From contig SVEN01000012.1 of the NCBI GenBank assembly GCA_015057365.1, forward strand, positions 1 to 58,280: a DNA stretch of 58,280 nucleotides, in the 5' to 3' direction. Positions 33,424 to 42,460 of this stretch are shown in pieces. Both the position numbers and the translations under genes were made by a program. The stretch is from Lachnospiraceae bacterium (GTDB lineage: Bacteria > Bacillota > Clostridia > Lachnospirales > Lachnospiraceae). How positions within the stretch are numbered: the stretch's first letter is position 1; each line of letters begins with the position of its first letter. Under the pieces are notes generated by a model, which was not told the origin of the DNA, searched no databases, and worked only from the letters and a program-made list of their open reading frames with translations.

Positions 33424-34299
33424 ATGGATGGCCTGAAGGAATTTTTTTCAAAGGCAATAATGTGGATGCGGATTCCGGGAATCGACATTATCGATGTACT
33501 GGAAATCATCATTATCGCGTTCATTGTGTACAATGTGGTAAAATGGGTCAGATCGACAAGAGCATGGATGCCGGTAAAGGGTCTTATGATTCTGTTGGTC
33601 TTTTGGTTGATTGCGTCTATTTTGAAGATGGACGTAATTCTTTGGATTTTTTACAATACCATCGGTGTCGGAATTACGGCGATTATTATCGTGTTCCAGC
33701 CGGAAATCCGACGGGCCCTGGAGCAACTGGGTCAGCAGAGCTTTGCGTCTTCCCTTCGTCTGTTCTCGGAGAATAAGGAGAAGGAGGAACGCTTCTCCGA
33801 AAAGACGATTGAGGAGTTGGTCAAGGCTACCTTTTTATTGGCAAGACATAAGACCGGAGCGCTGATGGTGATGGAACAGGAGGTTTCTCTTACGGAGTAC
33901 GAAGAGACCGGTATTGCCATTGACGGCGTTGTGACAAATCAGCTTTTAATTAATATTTTCGAACATAACACACCGCTTCACGACGGCGCGGTTATTGTGC
34001 GCGGAAACCGAATCGTAGCAGCTACCTGCTATTTGCCGGTTTCAAAAAATATGAAACTCAGCAAGGAACTGGGAACCAGACATCGTGCGGGTGTCGGTAT
34101 CAGCGAGGTGACGGACAGTTTTACCATTATTGTGTCGGAGCAGACCGGTAAGGTGTCTCTGGCGCGAAACGGTACGCTGGTCAGCAACATCGACGCAGAC
34201 TATCTGCGGATGAAGCTGCAGGAAATCCGGAAAGATAAGACGAAGGTCTCCCAGCCGAAGAAGAAGCCTTTACGCAGGAAGGGAGGAGAGCAGAAATGA
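33424..34299 (+). CDS. cdaA: Diadenylate cyclase, membrane-bound
   Basis: CdaA joins two ATP into cyclic di-AMP, the essential second messenger for potassium and wall homeostasis. Three membrane segments occupy residues about 20-95, followed by the DAC domain. Both catalytic motifs are present: HDGAVIV near 186 and GTRHRAGVG near 219. The length (291) fits the family. It overlaps the CdaR gene by 4 bp. In most Bacillota glmM follows cdaR; here a polysaccharide-type ABC exporter follows instead and the only glmM in view is 26 kb upstream. Confidence 0.97.
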   Translation: MDGLKEFFSKAIMWMRIPGIDIIDVLEIIIIAFIVYNVVKWVRSTRAWMPVKGLMILLVFWLIASILKMDVILWIFYNTIGVGITAIIIVFQPEIRRALEQLGQQSFASSLRLFSENKEKEERFSEKTIEELVKATFLLARHKTGALMVMEQEVSLTEYEETGIAIDGVVTNQLLINIFEHNTPLHDGAVIVRGNRIVAATCYLPVSKNMKLSKELGTRHRAGVGISEVTDSFTIIVSEQTGKVSLARNGTLVSNIDADYLRMKLQEIRKDKTKVSQPKKKPLRRKGGEQK

Positions 34300-35534
34300 A
34301 AAAAAGATTAATGAATAATTTCGGCTTAAAGCTGCTCTCTCTGGGAATTGCAATTGTATTCTGGTTTGTGATTGCAAATACCCAGGACCCGGTCGAGACA
34401 AAGACCGTTAAGGATGTTCCGGTAAAGATGCTGAATGAGGAAAAGGTACAGGAGCGGGAGAAAATTCTTGAGGTTATTTCCGGTGATACGGTAGATGTGG
34501 TGGTAGAAGGCAGAAAATCGGTACTGGACCAGCTGACGGAGGCTGATATCGAAGCAACGGCGGATTTGACCGAAGTTTCCTTTATGGATACGGTTCTCAT
34601 TAAGGCAACGGTACCGTCAAAGCCGGATGTTACGGTATTGAACAACGGCGAAAATGTGATGAAGCTTTTATTCGATGACTATGTGACAAAGCGGTTCAGT
34701 TTTCAGGTGGAAACGGTGGGCGAGCCGATGGCGGGCTACTATGTGGGAGATGCTCTTCCGAGTCCGAATATTATTCAGATTTCCGGTGCAAAGACGGTGT
34801 TGGATAAGATTAATAAAGTTGTGCTGAATGTAGATGTCAGTGGTCGTAGCGTGGATTTTGCCACTACGGCCATACCGGTAGTATACGATATGAACGGAGA
34901 TGAAATTGCTTCTTCTAAGCTTACGATGCAGCTGGATTCCGACGCGGTGACGGTGAATGTACCGATTTTGGCGTCTAAGGACATGCACATCCGTGTGGTT
35001 ACCGTGGGAGAAGTAGAGGAAGGCTATGAATTACTGACGGAAAACATCGATTTCCAACCGGAGACCGTGCGTGTGGCGGGTTCCAAGGAAGATTTGGATA
35101 AGCTGGGATATTTTCTGGAGCTTGAGGTGGATGTAACCGGACAGACCGGAACCATAGAAAAGAATATCCAGATCAGTTCCGTATTGGATGATACGCTTGC
35201 AAGCCTCCGGGTTGTAGATACCCAGATGGTGGCGGTAAAGGTAAATATTATTCCGTATGAGGAACGAGAGGTAAGTATTCCGGTTTCGGAAATCGAGATT
35301 CGCAATGTGGGAGAGGGTCTGACCGCCGGGATTCTCACTATGACCGACGTATCGGCAAAGGTGAGATATAAAGCGGCGCGGGAACCGCTCATTACAATCG
35401 AATATCTGAATCCTTATGTCGATCTTAGCGGATTGACAGAGGGTACATACAGAGTGCCGCTCGGTATGGAGCTTCCGTCTAAGGTAGTATGGGACGAGGT
35501 AATCGAGCTGGATATCGTCATAAACAAACAATGA
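34296..35534 (+). CDS. cdaR: CdaA regulatory protein, YbbR-domain
   Basis: This 412-residue protein has one N-terminal membrane anchor (LKLLSLGIAIVFWFVIAN) and an outer part of four YbbR-like repeats, recognised by the recurring VKV/VTV strand patterns ending in DVT-type loops. CdaR binds CdaA in the membrane and tunes c-di-AMP production. The start overlaps cdaA by 4 bp with GGAGAG upstream, indicating coupled translation. Confidence 0.93.
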   Translation: MKKRLMNNFGLKLLSLGIAIVFWFVIANTQDPVETKTVKDVPVKMLNEEKVQEREKILEVISGDTVDVVVEGRKSVLDQLTEADIEATADLTEVSFMDTVLIKATVPSKPDVTVLNNGENVMKLLFDDYVTKRFSFQVETVGEPMAGYYVGDALPSPNIIQISGAKTVLDKINKVVLNVDVSGRSVDFATTAIPVVYDMNGDEIASSKLTMQLDSDAVTVNVPILASKDMHIRVVTVGEVEEGYELLTENIDFQPETVRVAGSKEDLDKLGYFLELEVDVTGQTGTIEKNIQISSVLDDTLASLRVVDTQMVAVKVNIIPYEEREVSIPVSEIEIRNVGEGLTAGILTMTDVSAKVRYKAAREPLITIEYLNPYVDLSGLTEGTYRVPLGMELPSKVVWDEVIELDIVINKQ

Positions 35535-35551
35535 TAGGAGAATAGACAGGA

Positions 35552-36325
35552 ATGTCGGTATTTAAAACGTTCGGCAAATATCGAAATTTGCTGGCAGAGT
35601 TAGTAAAAAAAGACATTAAACTGAAATATCGGAATTCGTATTTGGGAGTTTTGTGGACCATGCTGGAGCCGCTGCTTACGATGGTGGTTTTAACATTGGT
35701 ATTTTCTAAGCTTTTAGGAAAAGGAACCAAGGACTTTCCGGTTTATATTTTGACGGGCCGTTTGTTATACTCCTTTTTCTCCAACGGTACAAAAGCAGCG
35801 CTAAAGTCGGTCCGTTCCAATGCAAGTATGATTAAAAAAGTATACGTACCGAAGTACATGTATCCGTTTGCGTCCGTATTGTCGGGGTATGTTATCTTTT
35901 TGATTTCGCTGATTGTTCTGGCGGCAGTGGCAGTGGCAAGAGGCGTGTATCCGACGGTGCGCCTGCTCTGGATTGTTGTTCCGCTGTTGCAGATTTTGTT
36001 ATTGACAGCGGGAGTGGGGCTGATATTATCCACCATGGCTGTGTTTTTCCGGGACGTGGAGTATTTGTGGGGGGTTGCCCTGATGCTTTTGATGTATGCC
36101 AGTGCCATATTCTACCAGGTGGGGGATGTGGTCAGTGAAAAGAATGAATGGATTTTTAAGTTGAATCCGTTGTATGCGGTAATTGTGAATTTCCGTAATG
36201 CCGTATTCGGAGCACCGCCGGACTTCCGGGCTATGGGCTATGCCTTCGGATTCGGTGCGGTATCTCTGCTTATCGGTATTTTTGCATTCTACAAAAAGCA
36301 GGATAAATTTATTTTGTATCTGTAA
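35552..36325 (+). CDS. ABC-2 type polysaccharide/teichoic-acid export permease
   Basis: The 257-residue permease has six membrane segments and the RfbA/TagG family opening (LLAELVKKDIKLKYRNSYLGVLWTMLEPLL segment in part). It would form the channel that exports a lipid-linked surface polysaccharide, together with the ATPase encoded next. It begins 17 bp after cdaR, so it belongs to the c-di-AMP operon. The transported polymer is unknown; the two sugar transferases in this window could start its synthesis. Confidence 0.9.
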   Translation: MSVFKTFGKYRNLLAELVKKDIKLKYRNSYLGVLWTMLEPLLTMVVLTLVFSKLLGKGTKDFPVYILTGRLLYSFFSNGTKAALKSVRSNASMIKKVYVPKYMYPFASVLSGYVIFLISLIVLAAVAVARGVYPTVRLLWIVVPLLQILLLTAGVGLILSTMAVFFRDVEYLWGVALMLLMYASAIFYQVGDVVSEKNEWIFKLNPLYAVIVNFRNAVFGAPPDFRAMGYAFGFGAVSLLIGIFAFYKKQDKFILYL

Positions 36326-36342
36326 GTGCGGAGTGATAAGGT

Positions 36343-37086
36343 ATGGAAGAAAAGGCAATAGTTTCGGTGGACAATCTGGGTGTGAAGTTCCACTTAAGCG
36401 AACAAAAGGTAGACAATTTAAAGGAATACATCATCCGTATTTTAAAGAGACAAATGCGGTATAAGGAGTTTTGGGCCCTTCGCGAGGTGTCTTTTACTAT
36501 AAAAAAGGGAGAGCGTGTTGCGATTCTGGGCTTAAACGGTGCGGGGAAAAGTACATTGCTCAAGGTGATTGCCGGAGTACTGAAGGCCACAGAAGGGACG
36601 GTGTCCAAGTCCGGGGTTCTCGTTCCTCTTTTGGAGCTGGGCGCTGGGTTTGACCCGCAGTATACCGGTGCGGAGAATATTTATCTGTACGGTGCCATGT
36701 TGGGATATTCCAAGGCCTTTTTAAAGGAAAAGTATGATGAAATCGTAGAGTTTTCCGAGTTGGGTGATTTTATTCATGTACCGGTAAAGAATTATTCTTC
36801 CGGTATGAGAGCGAGACTTGGTTTTTCCATTGCGACGATGGTAGAGCCGGATATTTTGATTTTGGACGAGGTGCTTTCCGTCGGGGATGTGAAGTTTCGG
36901 AAAAAAAGCGAAAAGCGTATCAAGGAAATGTTTGCCAAAGGGATCACGGTATTGTTTGTGTCCCATAATTTAAAGCAGGTACGCTCTTTGTGCAATCGTG
37001 CTATCTGGCTGGAAAAGGGCCGTGTGAAAGAAGACGGATCCGTGGAAGAGGTGGCTGATAAATTTGAAGCCGCATCGGCAAAATAG
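36343..37086 (+). CDS. ABC exporter ATP-binding protein, TagH/RfbB type
   Basis: The 247-residue ATPase has Walker A GLNGAGKSTLLK, a Q-loop region, signature YSSGMRARLGFS, Walker B DILILDEVL and the switch His in LFVSHN. It resembles the nucleotide-binding part of O-antigen/teichoic acid exporters and ends soon after the core domain, without the C-terminal glycan-binding extension some relatives carry. It pairs with the permease 17 bp upstream and ends the operon before a strong terminator. Confidence 0.92.
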   Translation: MEEKAIVSVDNLGVKFHLSEQKVDNLKEYIIRILKRQMRYKEFWALREVSFTIKKGERVAILGLNGAGKSTLLKVIAGVLKATEGTVSKSGVLVPLLELGAGFDPQYTGAENIYLYGAMLGYSKAFLKEKYDEIVEFSELGDFIHVPVKNYSSGMRARLGFSIATMVEPDILILDEVLSVGDVKFRKKSEKRIKEMFAKGITVLFVSHNLKQVRSLCNRAIWLEKGRVKEDGSVEEVADKFEAASAK

Positions 37087-37102
37087 ATTAATGAGGTAGA
37101 AC

Positions 37103-37147
37103 AAACTGCCGCAAGCACTGTTACAGTGAACTTGCGGCAGTTTTCTT
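37103..37147. terminator. Bidirectional terminator between the exporter and htrA genes
   Basis: AAACTGCCGCAAG (37103-37115) pairs perfectly with CTTGCGGCAGTTT (37131-37143); the loop holds a second small hairpin, CACTG-TTA-CAGTG. Confidence 0.92.
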
Positions 37148-37182
37148 TCGGGGGAGAGTATATAGTTAGTGAAACGGATACT

Positions 37183-38622
37183 TTAGCGCGGTTCCGAACG
37201 TTCCGGAGACGGTGATTCCGGAGTTTCCTCCGGGGAAGCCAAAAGTTCCGGATTCTGTTGCAGGGTCACAGAGTAGGTGAATTCCTCAAACTTGCCGTTG
37301 ACAATACGCTGTAAGGTGATTTCTACCACAGTACCGTAACGGTTGGAGGTAACCGAATTGACTAACTGATTTGCGGTGGTTACCTGCTCGCCGTTTACAT
37401 GGGTAATAATATCGCCCTGATAGATGCCGGATTTTTCTGCGGCACTGTCCTTGCTGACAGAGGCAACATATACGCCCTCCGGCCAGTTATAATCCCGGAA
37501 AATTGCGGAATCCAGTTCGGAAACGGTAACGCCGAGATACCCCTTTTCTTCGTCGGTAAGAATCTCGCGGGTCATTAAATCTTCTAAAATCGGAGTGGCC
37601 TTGGAAATCGGGATGGCAAAGCAGATGCCTTCGATATCGGTACGGGTGAGCTTTGCGTTATTAATACCGATGACCTCACCCTTGGTATTTATCAGAGCAC
37701 CGCCGCTGTTGCCGGAATTGATGGCAGCATTGGTCTGCAATAAAACCATATCGTTGCCTTCGATGGTAATCTCCCGATCCTTTGCGCTTAAATAACCTAC
37801 GGTAACCGTCGGACCGTAGCCCAATGCATTTCCGATGGCGATGACCATTTGTCCGATACGGGCGCTGTCGGAATCGCCTAAAACAGCAACATCGATACTG
37901 TCCAGCGTTTCCTGGGTAAGACCGGAAAGGGGCAATGCCAAAATGGCAAGATCGGCAGCGGCATCGGAGCCTTTTACCGTTACGTTGTGTGTGGTATTAT
38001 CCGCAAGGATGACCTTAACGGAGGAAGTGTTTTCGATTACGTGATAGTTGGTGGCAATCAGCAGGTCTTGTTCGTTGGAACCGATGATGATGCCGGAACC
38101 GCCACCCTCCTGTTCGCTTGCAATCGGTTGTCCCCAAAAATAAGAGACAGAGGATTGAACGGTCTGAACGGATACCATGGCAGGCATGGTCTGTTCCACT
38201 ACGGAAGCAACGGTTTCTGTGGCGTCCGTATCTCCTACTTCACTGGTGGAAGTAGAGGAAATGGTGACATTCGGCTTTGGGAAAAGAATATCACCCGGGC
38301 CCGTAACTTCTTCCATCTGTGCGGCCTTCTGCGGAAAAAGGCGGGTAACCGCGTAACGTACGCCGAAAAATGCACCTCCGGCTACGATGCCGAAGCAGGC
38401 AGCAAGTCCGATACAACCGAAAAACTTTTTAAGAGCCTTGTGTTCTTTTTTCTTTTTTACGGGAGCGATAGTTTCCGGAACAGTGGCTTCCGGAATGTCG
38501 GCAGATACATCCTGCGGAGGAACATCTGCCGGCGGTGTGCTGACAGTAATATGCTCCCGCATAACCTCTTCGGTGTTATTCATACTTTCGTCTATTCTTG
38601 TATTTTCATAATTCGGATCCAT
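37183..38622 (-). CDS. HtrA/DegP-type membrane-anchored serine protease
   Basis: This 479-residue quality-control protease has a cytoplasmic N-terminus of about 60 residues, one membrane segment (about 70-90), a trypsin-like domain and one PDZ domain. The catalytic triad is His in ATNYHVIEN, Asp in AAADLAIL and Ser in NSGNSGGAL. The PDZ domain starts at YLGVTVSEL and contains GDIITHVNGEQV. ATG at 38622 is chosen because GGGAGG lies 7 bases upstream; an in-frame extension upstream has no ribosome site. It acts outside the membrane on misfolded proteins. It is monocistronic and divergent from the neighbouring sugar transferase gene. Confidence 0.93.
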   Translation of the reverse strand: MDPNYENTRIDESMNNTEEVMREHITVSTPPADVPPQDVSADIPEATVPETIAPVKKKKEHKALKKFFGCIGLAACFGIVAGGAFFGVRYAVTRLFPQKAAQMEEVTGPGDILFPKPNVTISSTSTSEVGDTDATETVASVVEQTMPAMVSVQTVQSSVSYFWGQPIASEQEGGGSGIIIGSNEQDLLIATNYHVIENTSSVKVILADNTTHNVTVKGSDAAADLAILALPLSGLTQETLDSIDVAVLGDSDSARIGQMVIAIGNALGYGPTVTVGYLSAKDREITIEGNDMVLLQTNAAINSGNSGGALINTKGEVIGINNAKLTRTDIEGICFAIPISKATPILEDLMTREILTDEEKGYLGVTVSELDSAIFRDYNWPEGVYVASVSKDSAAEKSGIYQGDIITHVNGEQVTTANQLVNSVTSNRYGTVVEITLQRIVNGKFEEFTYSVTLQQNPELLASPEETPESPSPERSEPR

Positions 38623-38793
38623 AAATAAACCTCCCAATTGTGTTTCGTTATGTCCATAGTGTATCACGTGTTTGTGTAGGCTTTGTGACGAATCGGTGAA
38701 GAAATGAGGGTTTTCTAAAATTTTTGTTGAGGTTTTTGAAAGAATCATGTAAGATATAACATATATGAGGGGGAGAAACGGTAGGAGACTGAG

Positions 38794-40191
38794 ATGATTA
38801 AAGACAATCAAAAAGCATTTAATCAATTGCATATTGTGACGGACGGTGTATTCGTATTGGCATCTTATTATTTAGCCTATATGCTTCGTTTTGCATGGTT
38901 AAATATGGAAAAGGCCGGCGACTATACCATTGAGTCTTATTCCCGTTTTCTGATTGTGGTGCTGCCGGTGTATTTGCTGATTTACTGGACCAGCGGCCTG
39001 TATGCACCGAAGAGAGGACGGGGAATGCAGTGGGAGCTGTGGCTGGTATTGAAGGCAAATATTATCAGCGGTGCGGCTTTCATTGTGCTGTTATTCTTAT
39101 TTAAAATGGACATTTCCCGAGGCTTCCTTGCGATTTTTTATGGGACAAATGTATTATTGGAATGTGTATTCCGCTTTTTTCTTCGAAAATTTTTAGAGCA
39201 TTTACGGAGAAAGGGAAAGAACCTAAAACACATTTTGATTGTCGGTTACAGTCGTGCGGCGGAGGCTTACGTAGACCGCATTTTGGCAAATCCTCAGTGG
39301 GGCTATTTTGTTCATGGTATTCTGGATGATAAGATGGCGGTGGGGACCCGCTATAAAAAGGTGTCGGTAGTCGGCACGATGGAAGAGCTTTCGGACTATC
39401 TGCAGAAACACGACTATGATGAGATTGCGATTACGTTAGCAATCGAAGAATATGAAAAACTGGAGCGCCTGGTGGCTGCCTGTGAGTATTCCGGTGTGCA
39501 CACCAAGTTTATTCCGGATTATAACCATATTGTACCGACAGTACCGTATATCGAGGATTTGGAAGGGCTGCCGGTGATAAACATCCGGAAGGTACCCCTC
39601 AGTAATCTGGTGAATCGTGCCGTAAAGCGTACGGTGGATATTGTAGGGGCTGCTGTCGCACTGGTTTTGTTTTCGGTGCCGATGCTTGTGGTGGCGCTGT
39701 TAATTAAACTTACCTCAAAGGGACCGGTGATTTTCTCTCAGGTGAGAGTGGGGCTTCATAATAAAGAATTCAAAATGTATAAGTTCCGTTCCATGGTGGT
39801 GCAGGAGGCAGCAAAGGAAGTGAATGCATGGACCACGAAGAATGATTCCAGAGTGACGGGAATCGGTAAATTCATTCGCAAGACCAGTATCGATGAGCTT
39901 CCGCAGTTGATTAACGTATTAAAAGGCGATATGAGTCTGGTGGGACCGCGGCCGGAGCGTCCGAAGTTTGTGGAAAAGTTTAAAGAAGAGATTCCGCGTT
40001 ATATGATTAAGCATCAAGTCCGTCCGGGAATTACCGGGTGGGCTCAGGTGAACGGGTATCGCGGAGATACCTCCATTCGGAAAAGAATCGAGCATGATGT
40101 CCATTATATTGAGAACTGGACTCTGGGATTTGATATTAAGATATTGTTTTTAACGGTGTTTAAAGGATTTATAAACAAGAACGCATATTAA
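38794..40191 (+). CDS. Undecaprenyl-phosphate sugar-1-phosphate transferase (second paralogue)
   Basis: The 465-residue enzyme has four N-terminal membrane segments, a CoA-binding-like middle region (HILIVGYSRAAEAYVDRIL) and the C-terminal catalytic domain with [49 protein letters not shown] and RPGITGWAQVNGYRGDT. This C-terminus matches the glucose/galactose-type WcaJ/WbaP subgroup. It differs from the paralogue at 23116 at many positions, so the two probably start different glycans. It ends 24 bp before the ClpX-like gene. Confidence 0.93.
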   Translation: MIKDNQKAFNQLHIVTDGVFVLASYYLAYMLRFAWLNMEKAGDYTIESYSRFLIVVLPVYLLIYWTSGLYAPKRGRGMQWELWLVLKANIISGAAFIVLLFLFKMDISRGFLAIFYGTNVLLECVFRFFLRKFLEHLRRKGKNLKHILIVGYSRAAEAYVDRILANPQWGYFVHGILDDKMAVGTRYKKVSVVGTMEELSDYLQKHDYDEIAITLAIEEYEKLERLVAACEYSGVHTKFIPDYNHIVPTVPYIEDLEGLPVINIRKVPLSNLVNRAVKRTVDIVGAAVALVLFSVPMLVVALLIKLTSKGPVIFSQVRVGLHNKEFKMYKFRSMVVQEAAKEVNAWTTKNDSRVTGIGKFIRKTSIDELPQLINVLKGDMSLVGPRPERPKFVEKFKEEIPRYMIKHQVRPGITGWAQVNGYRGDTSIRKRIEHDVHYIENWTLGFDIKILFLTVFKGFINKNAY

Positions 40192-40215
40192 TGTGTGATC
40201 GGAAAGGGAAAGCAG

Positions 40216-41622
40216 ATGGAAGACGAGAAGAATCTCCCGGAAGAAAATAAGGAAGAAACAAAGGGAAACAGTACGGAAACGAAGGAGAACGGTTACGAAA
40301 AGTTTTGTCAGATGTGTCGCAGACCGGAAAGCGTTGTGGGAAAAATGATGCAGTTGCCGAATGATTTCTGCGTGTGCAACGATTGTCTGCAAAAGACCTT
40401 CGATTCCATAAACGGCGGCGGGTTTCCGTACATGGAGATGCTTACACTGGATCCGTCCATGTTCCGTATGGGCGGTGATTTCATGAAAATGCCGAAGGTG
40501 AAAAAGAAGGCAAAGCCTGCGGAACAGGAGAAAAAGGAAGGGGAAGAAGCACCGGTACTTGACCTTAAAAATTTGAAGCCGCCGCATAAAATCAAGGCAG
40601 AGCTAGATGAGTATGTCATCGGTCAGGACCATGCGAAAAAGGTGATTTCCGTGGCGGTATACAATCATTATAAGCGTGTGGCGGACAAGAGCAATATCAT
40701 AGAACTGGAAAAGTCCAACATGCTGATGTTGGGCCCTACCGGTAGCGGTAAGACCTATTTGGTAAAAACGTTGGCCAGACTTCTAAACGTACCCCTTGCC
40801 ATTACGGATGCGACTACTCTTACGGAGGCCGGTTATATCGGTGATGACGTGGAAAGTGTGCTTTCCAAGCTTTTGGCTGCGGCAGACAATGATGTGGAGC
40901 GGGCAGAGCACGGTATTATCTTTATCGATGAAATCGATAAGATTGCCAAAAAACGCAATACCAACAGCCGGGATGTCAGCGGGGAATCGGTACAGCAGGG
41001 CTTGTTAAAGCTTCTGGAAGGCAGTGAGGTAGAGGTGCCGGTGGGTGCCACCAACAAAAACGCCATGGTACCGATGACGACCATTAATACAAAGGACATT
41101 TTATTTATTTGCGGCGGTGCATTTCCGGATTTGGAAAAAGTGATTAAAAAGCGTTTGAATCAGACCGCTATGATCGGCTTCGGTGCGGAGCTTAAGGATA
41201 AGTATGATGAAGACAAGATGCTTTTGTCTAAGGTGACGGTGGAGGATTTGAGGGAATACGGTATGATTCCGGAATTCTTAGGCCGTTTGCCGGTGATTTT
41301 CTCGTTACAGGGGCTGGATAAGGAGCAGCTGATTCAGGTGCTGAAGGAACCGAAAAATGCGATTTTAAAGCAGTATGAGCATTTATTATCTCTGGATGAG
41401 GTAAAGCTGGAGTTTGACGAGGATGCCCTTCTTGCCATTGCGGAGCGGGCACTTACAAAGGATACGGGGGCTCGTGCGCTTCGTGCGATTCTGGAAGAAA
41501 TTATGCTTGATATTATGTATGAGATTCCGAAGGATGACGCCATCGGCAAGGTAACCATTACCGGAGATTATGTGCGGGGTTGCGGCGGACCGGTGATTGA
41601 GATGCGGGGGTCCGATAAGTAA
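40216..41622 (+). CDS. clpX: ClpX-type AAA+ unfoldase, divergent
   Basis: The 468-residue protein has a zinc-binding domain (CQMC...CNDC, about 32-62) and an AAA+ core with Walker A GPTGSGKT, pore loop GYIGDD, Walker B IFIDEIDKI and an Arg finger region EFLGRLPVI. The ClpP-docking IGFG loop is present, so it could feed ClpP. Differences from typical ClpX are a 30-residue Glu/Asn-rich N-terminus, a longer basic linker after the zinc domain, and an RKH pore-entry loop that reads NKN (ATNKNAMV). It is not next to clpP, so it may be a second, specialised ClpX. ATG 40216 is preferred over a GTG 7 codons upstream. Confidence 0.88.
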   Translation: MEDEKNLPEENKEETKGNSTETKENGYEKFCQMCRRPESVVGKMMQLPNDFCVCNDCLQKTFDSINGGGFPYMEMLTLDPSMFRMGGDFMKMPKVKKKAKPAEQEKKEGEEAPVLDLKNLKPPHKIKAELDEYVIGQDHAKKVISVAVYNHYKRVADKSNIIELEKSNMLMLGPTGSGKTYLVKTLARLLNVPLAITDATTLTEAGYIGDDVESVLSKLLAAADNDVERAEHGIIFIDEIDKIAKKRNTNSRDVSGESVQQGLLKLLEGSEVEVPVGATNKNAMVPMTTINTKDILFICGGAFPDLEKVIKKRLNQTAMIGFGAELKDKYDEDKMLLSKVTVEDLREYGMIPEFLGRLPVIFSLQGLDKEQLIQVLKEPKNAILKQYEHLLSLDEVKLEFDEDALLAIAERALTKDTGARALRAILEEIMLDIMYEIPKDDAIGKVTITGDYVRGCGGPVIEMRGSDK

Positions 41623-41646
41623 ACGGAATAAGACGGTAAATGATGG

Positions 41647-41702
41647 AAATACTCCTCTATATAGGTCTTACATAAGGTGAGGCGGAGAGGAGTATTTTTT
41701 TA
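41647..41702 (+). terminator. Terminator-like hairpin overlapping the next gene's ribosome site
   Basis: AAATACTCCTCT (41647-41658) pairs perfectly with AGAGGAGTATTT (41686-41697), followed by Ts up to the ATG at 41702. The 3' arm contains AGAGGAG, the only plausible ribosome site for the following gene, so the same hairpin could end clpX transcription or mask translation of the next gene. Confidence 0.75.
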
Positions 41703-42460
41703 TGCATATGTTGAAAAAACCGAATAAAAAGCAAAGAAGATTATTAGGAGGGGTGGTTGCGGTACTCATGCTGGCGGCAATCTTTCGTGTGGTTATCGAG
41801 CACGCATTTCTGGCTCAGGCCAGTATCGAGGGAGCCTTTGCGGTGCTTGCGCCGGAGGATAGCCGCGGCACCGTAACCATGACCGGTCGTTATTTGCCGC
41901 CGCCCTACGGTTTTTCCGAGGAAAAGCTGTTACGATATTTCGGAGAGGAAATCGGTCTGGCGGTGGACGATGCGATCCGCGAGGTAGGCTATGAGGGACG
42001 ATTGGAATATGTATACGAAAAGCTTGCGGCACAGGCACATTCGGTAATCAAGGTGGTATATTTGGAGGAACCGGAGACCTATTATGTTTGCGCGGAGATT
42101 ACATTAACGGGAGAACAGGCGGCATCGTCGGCCGAATTCCGGAAAAAGATAACGAAAGCAGCGGAAAAAATGGGACTGACGGAGGTTGCCACCACATTGG
42201 AGCTATGCGGCGTCTATCACGGGGAGATTCCGTTGGGAAAGAAGGATGAAATCACGGATTTGTTACTTTCGGAGCTCTACGCACAACCGGTATACGAAAA
42301 CCGTCAGAACGCAAACTACACGGTGTATGCATATACCGGTGCGGTAGAGGAGTATATTACGGTGGAAAAGAAAAAGATTAATGTACAGGTAGCGCTGTAT
42401 TATGACAAGGACATGGACCGTACGGAGGTGGTTTTGGCTTCCCCTCTCGGACTACGGTAA
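41702..42460 (+). CDS. YwmB-like membrane-anchored protein
   Basis: The 252-residue protein has one N-terminal membrane segment (about 14-33) and an outer alpha/beta domain with two similar halves, resembling the YwmB family (TATA-binding-like fold) found in spore-forming Bacillota. Segments such as ITLTGEQAASSAEFRKKITKAAEKMGL and YTVYAYTGAVEEYITVEKKKINVQVALYYDK fit. Function of the family is not established. Its last 61 bp overlap a convergent gene. There is a second in-frame ATG two codons in. Confidence 0.7.
   Translation: MHMLKKPNKKQRRLLGGVVAVLMLAAIFRVVIEHAFLAQASIEGAFAVLAPEDSRGTVTMTGRYLPPPYGFSEEKLLRYFGEEIGLAVDDAIREVGYEGRLEYVYEKLAAQAHSVIKVVYLEEPETYYVCAEITLTGEQAASSAEFRKKITKAAEKMGLTEVATTLELCGVYHGEIPLGKKDEITDLLLSELYAQPVYENRQNANYTVYAYTGAVEEYITVEKKKINVQVALYYDKDMDRTEVVLASPLGLR

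Noticed and set aside
38623..38832. Upstream extension of the HtrA gene
   Set aside because: The extra 70 residues lack a ribosome site and read like translated intergenic sequence; ATG 38622 has GGGAGG 7 bases before it.
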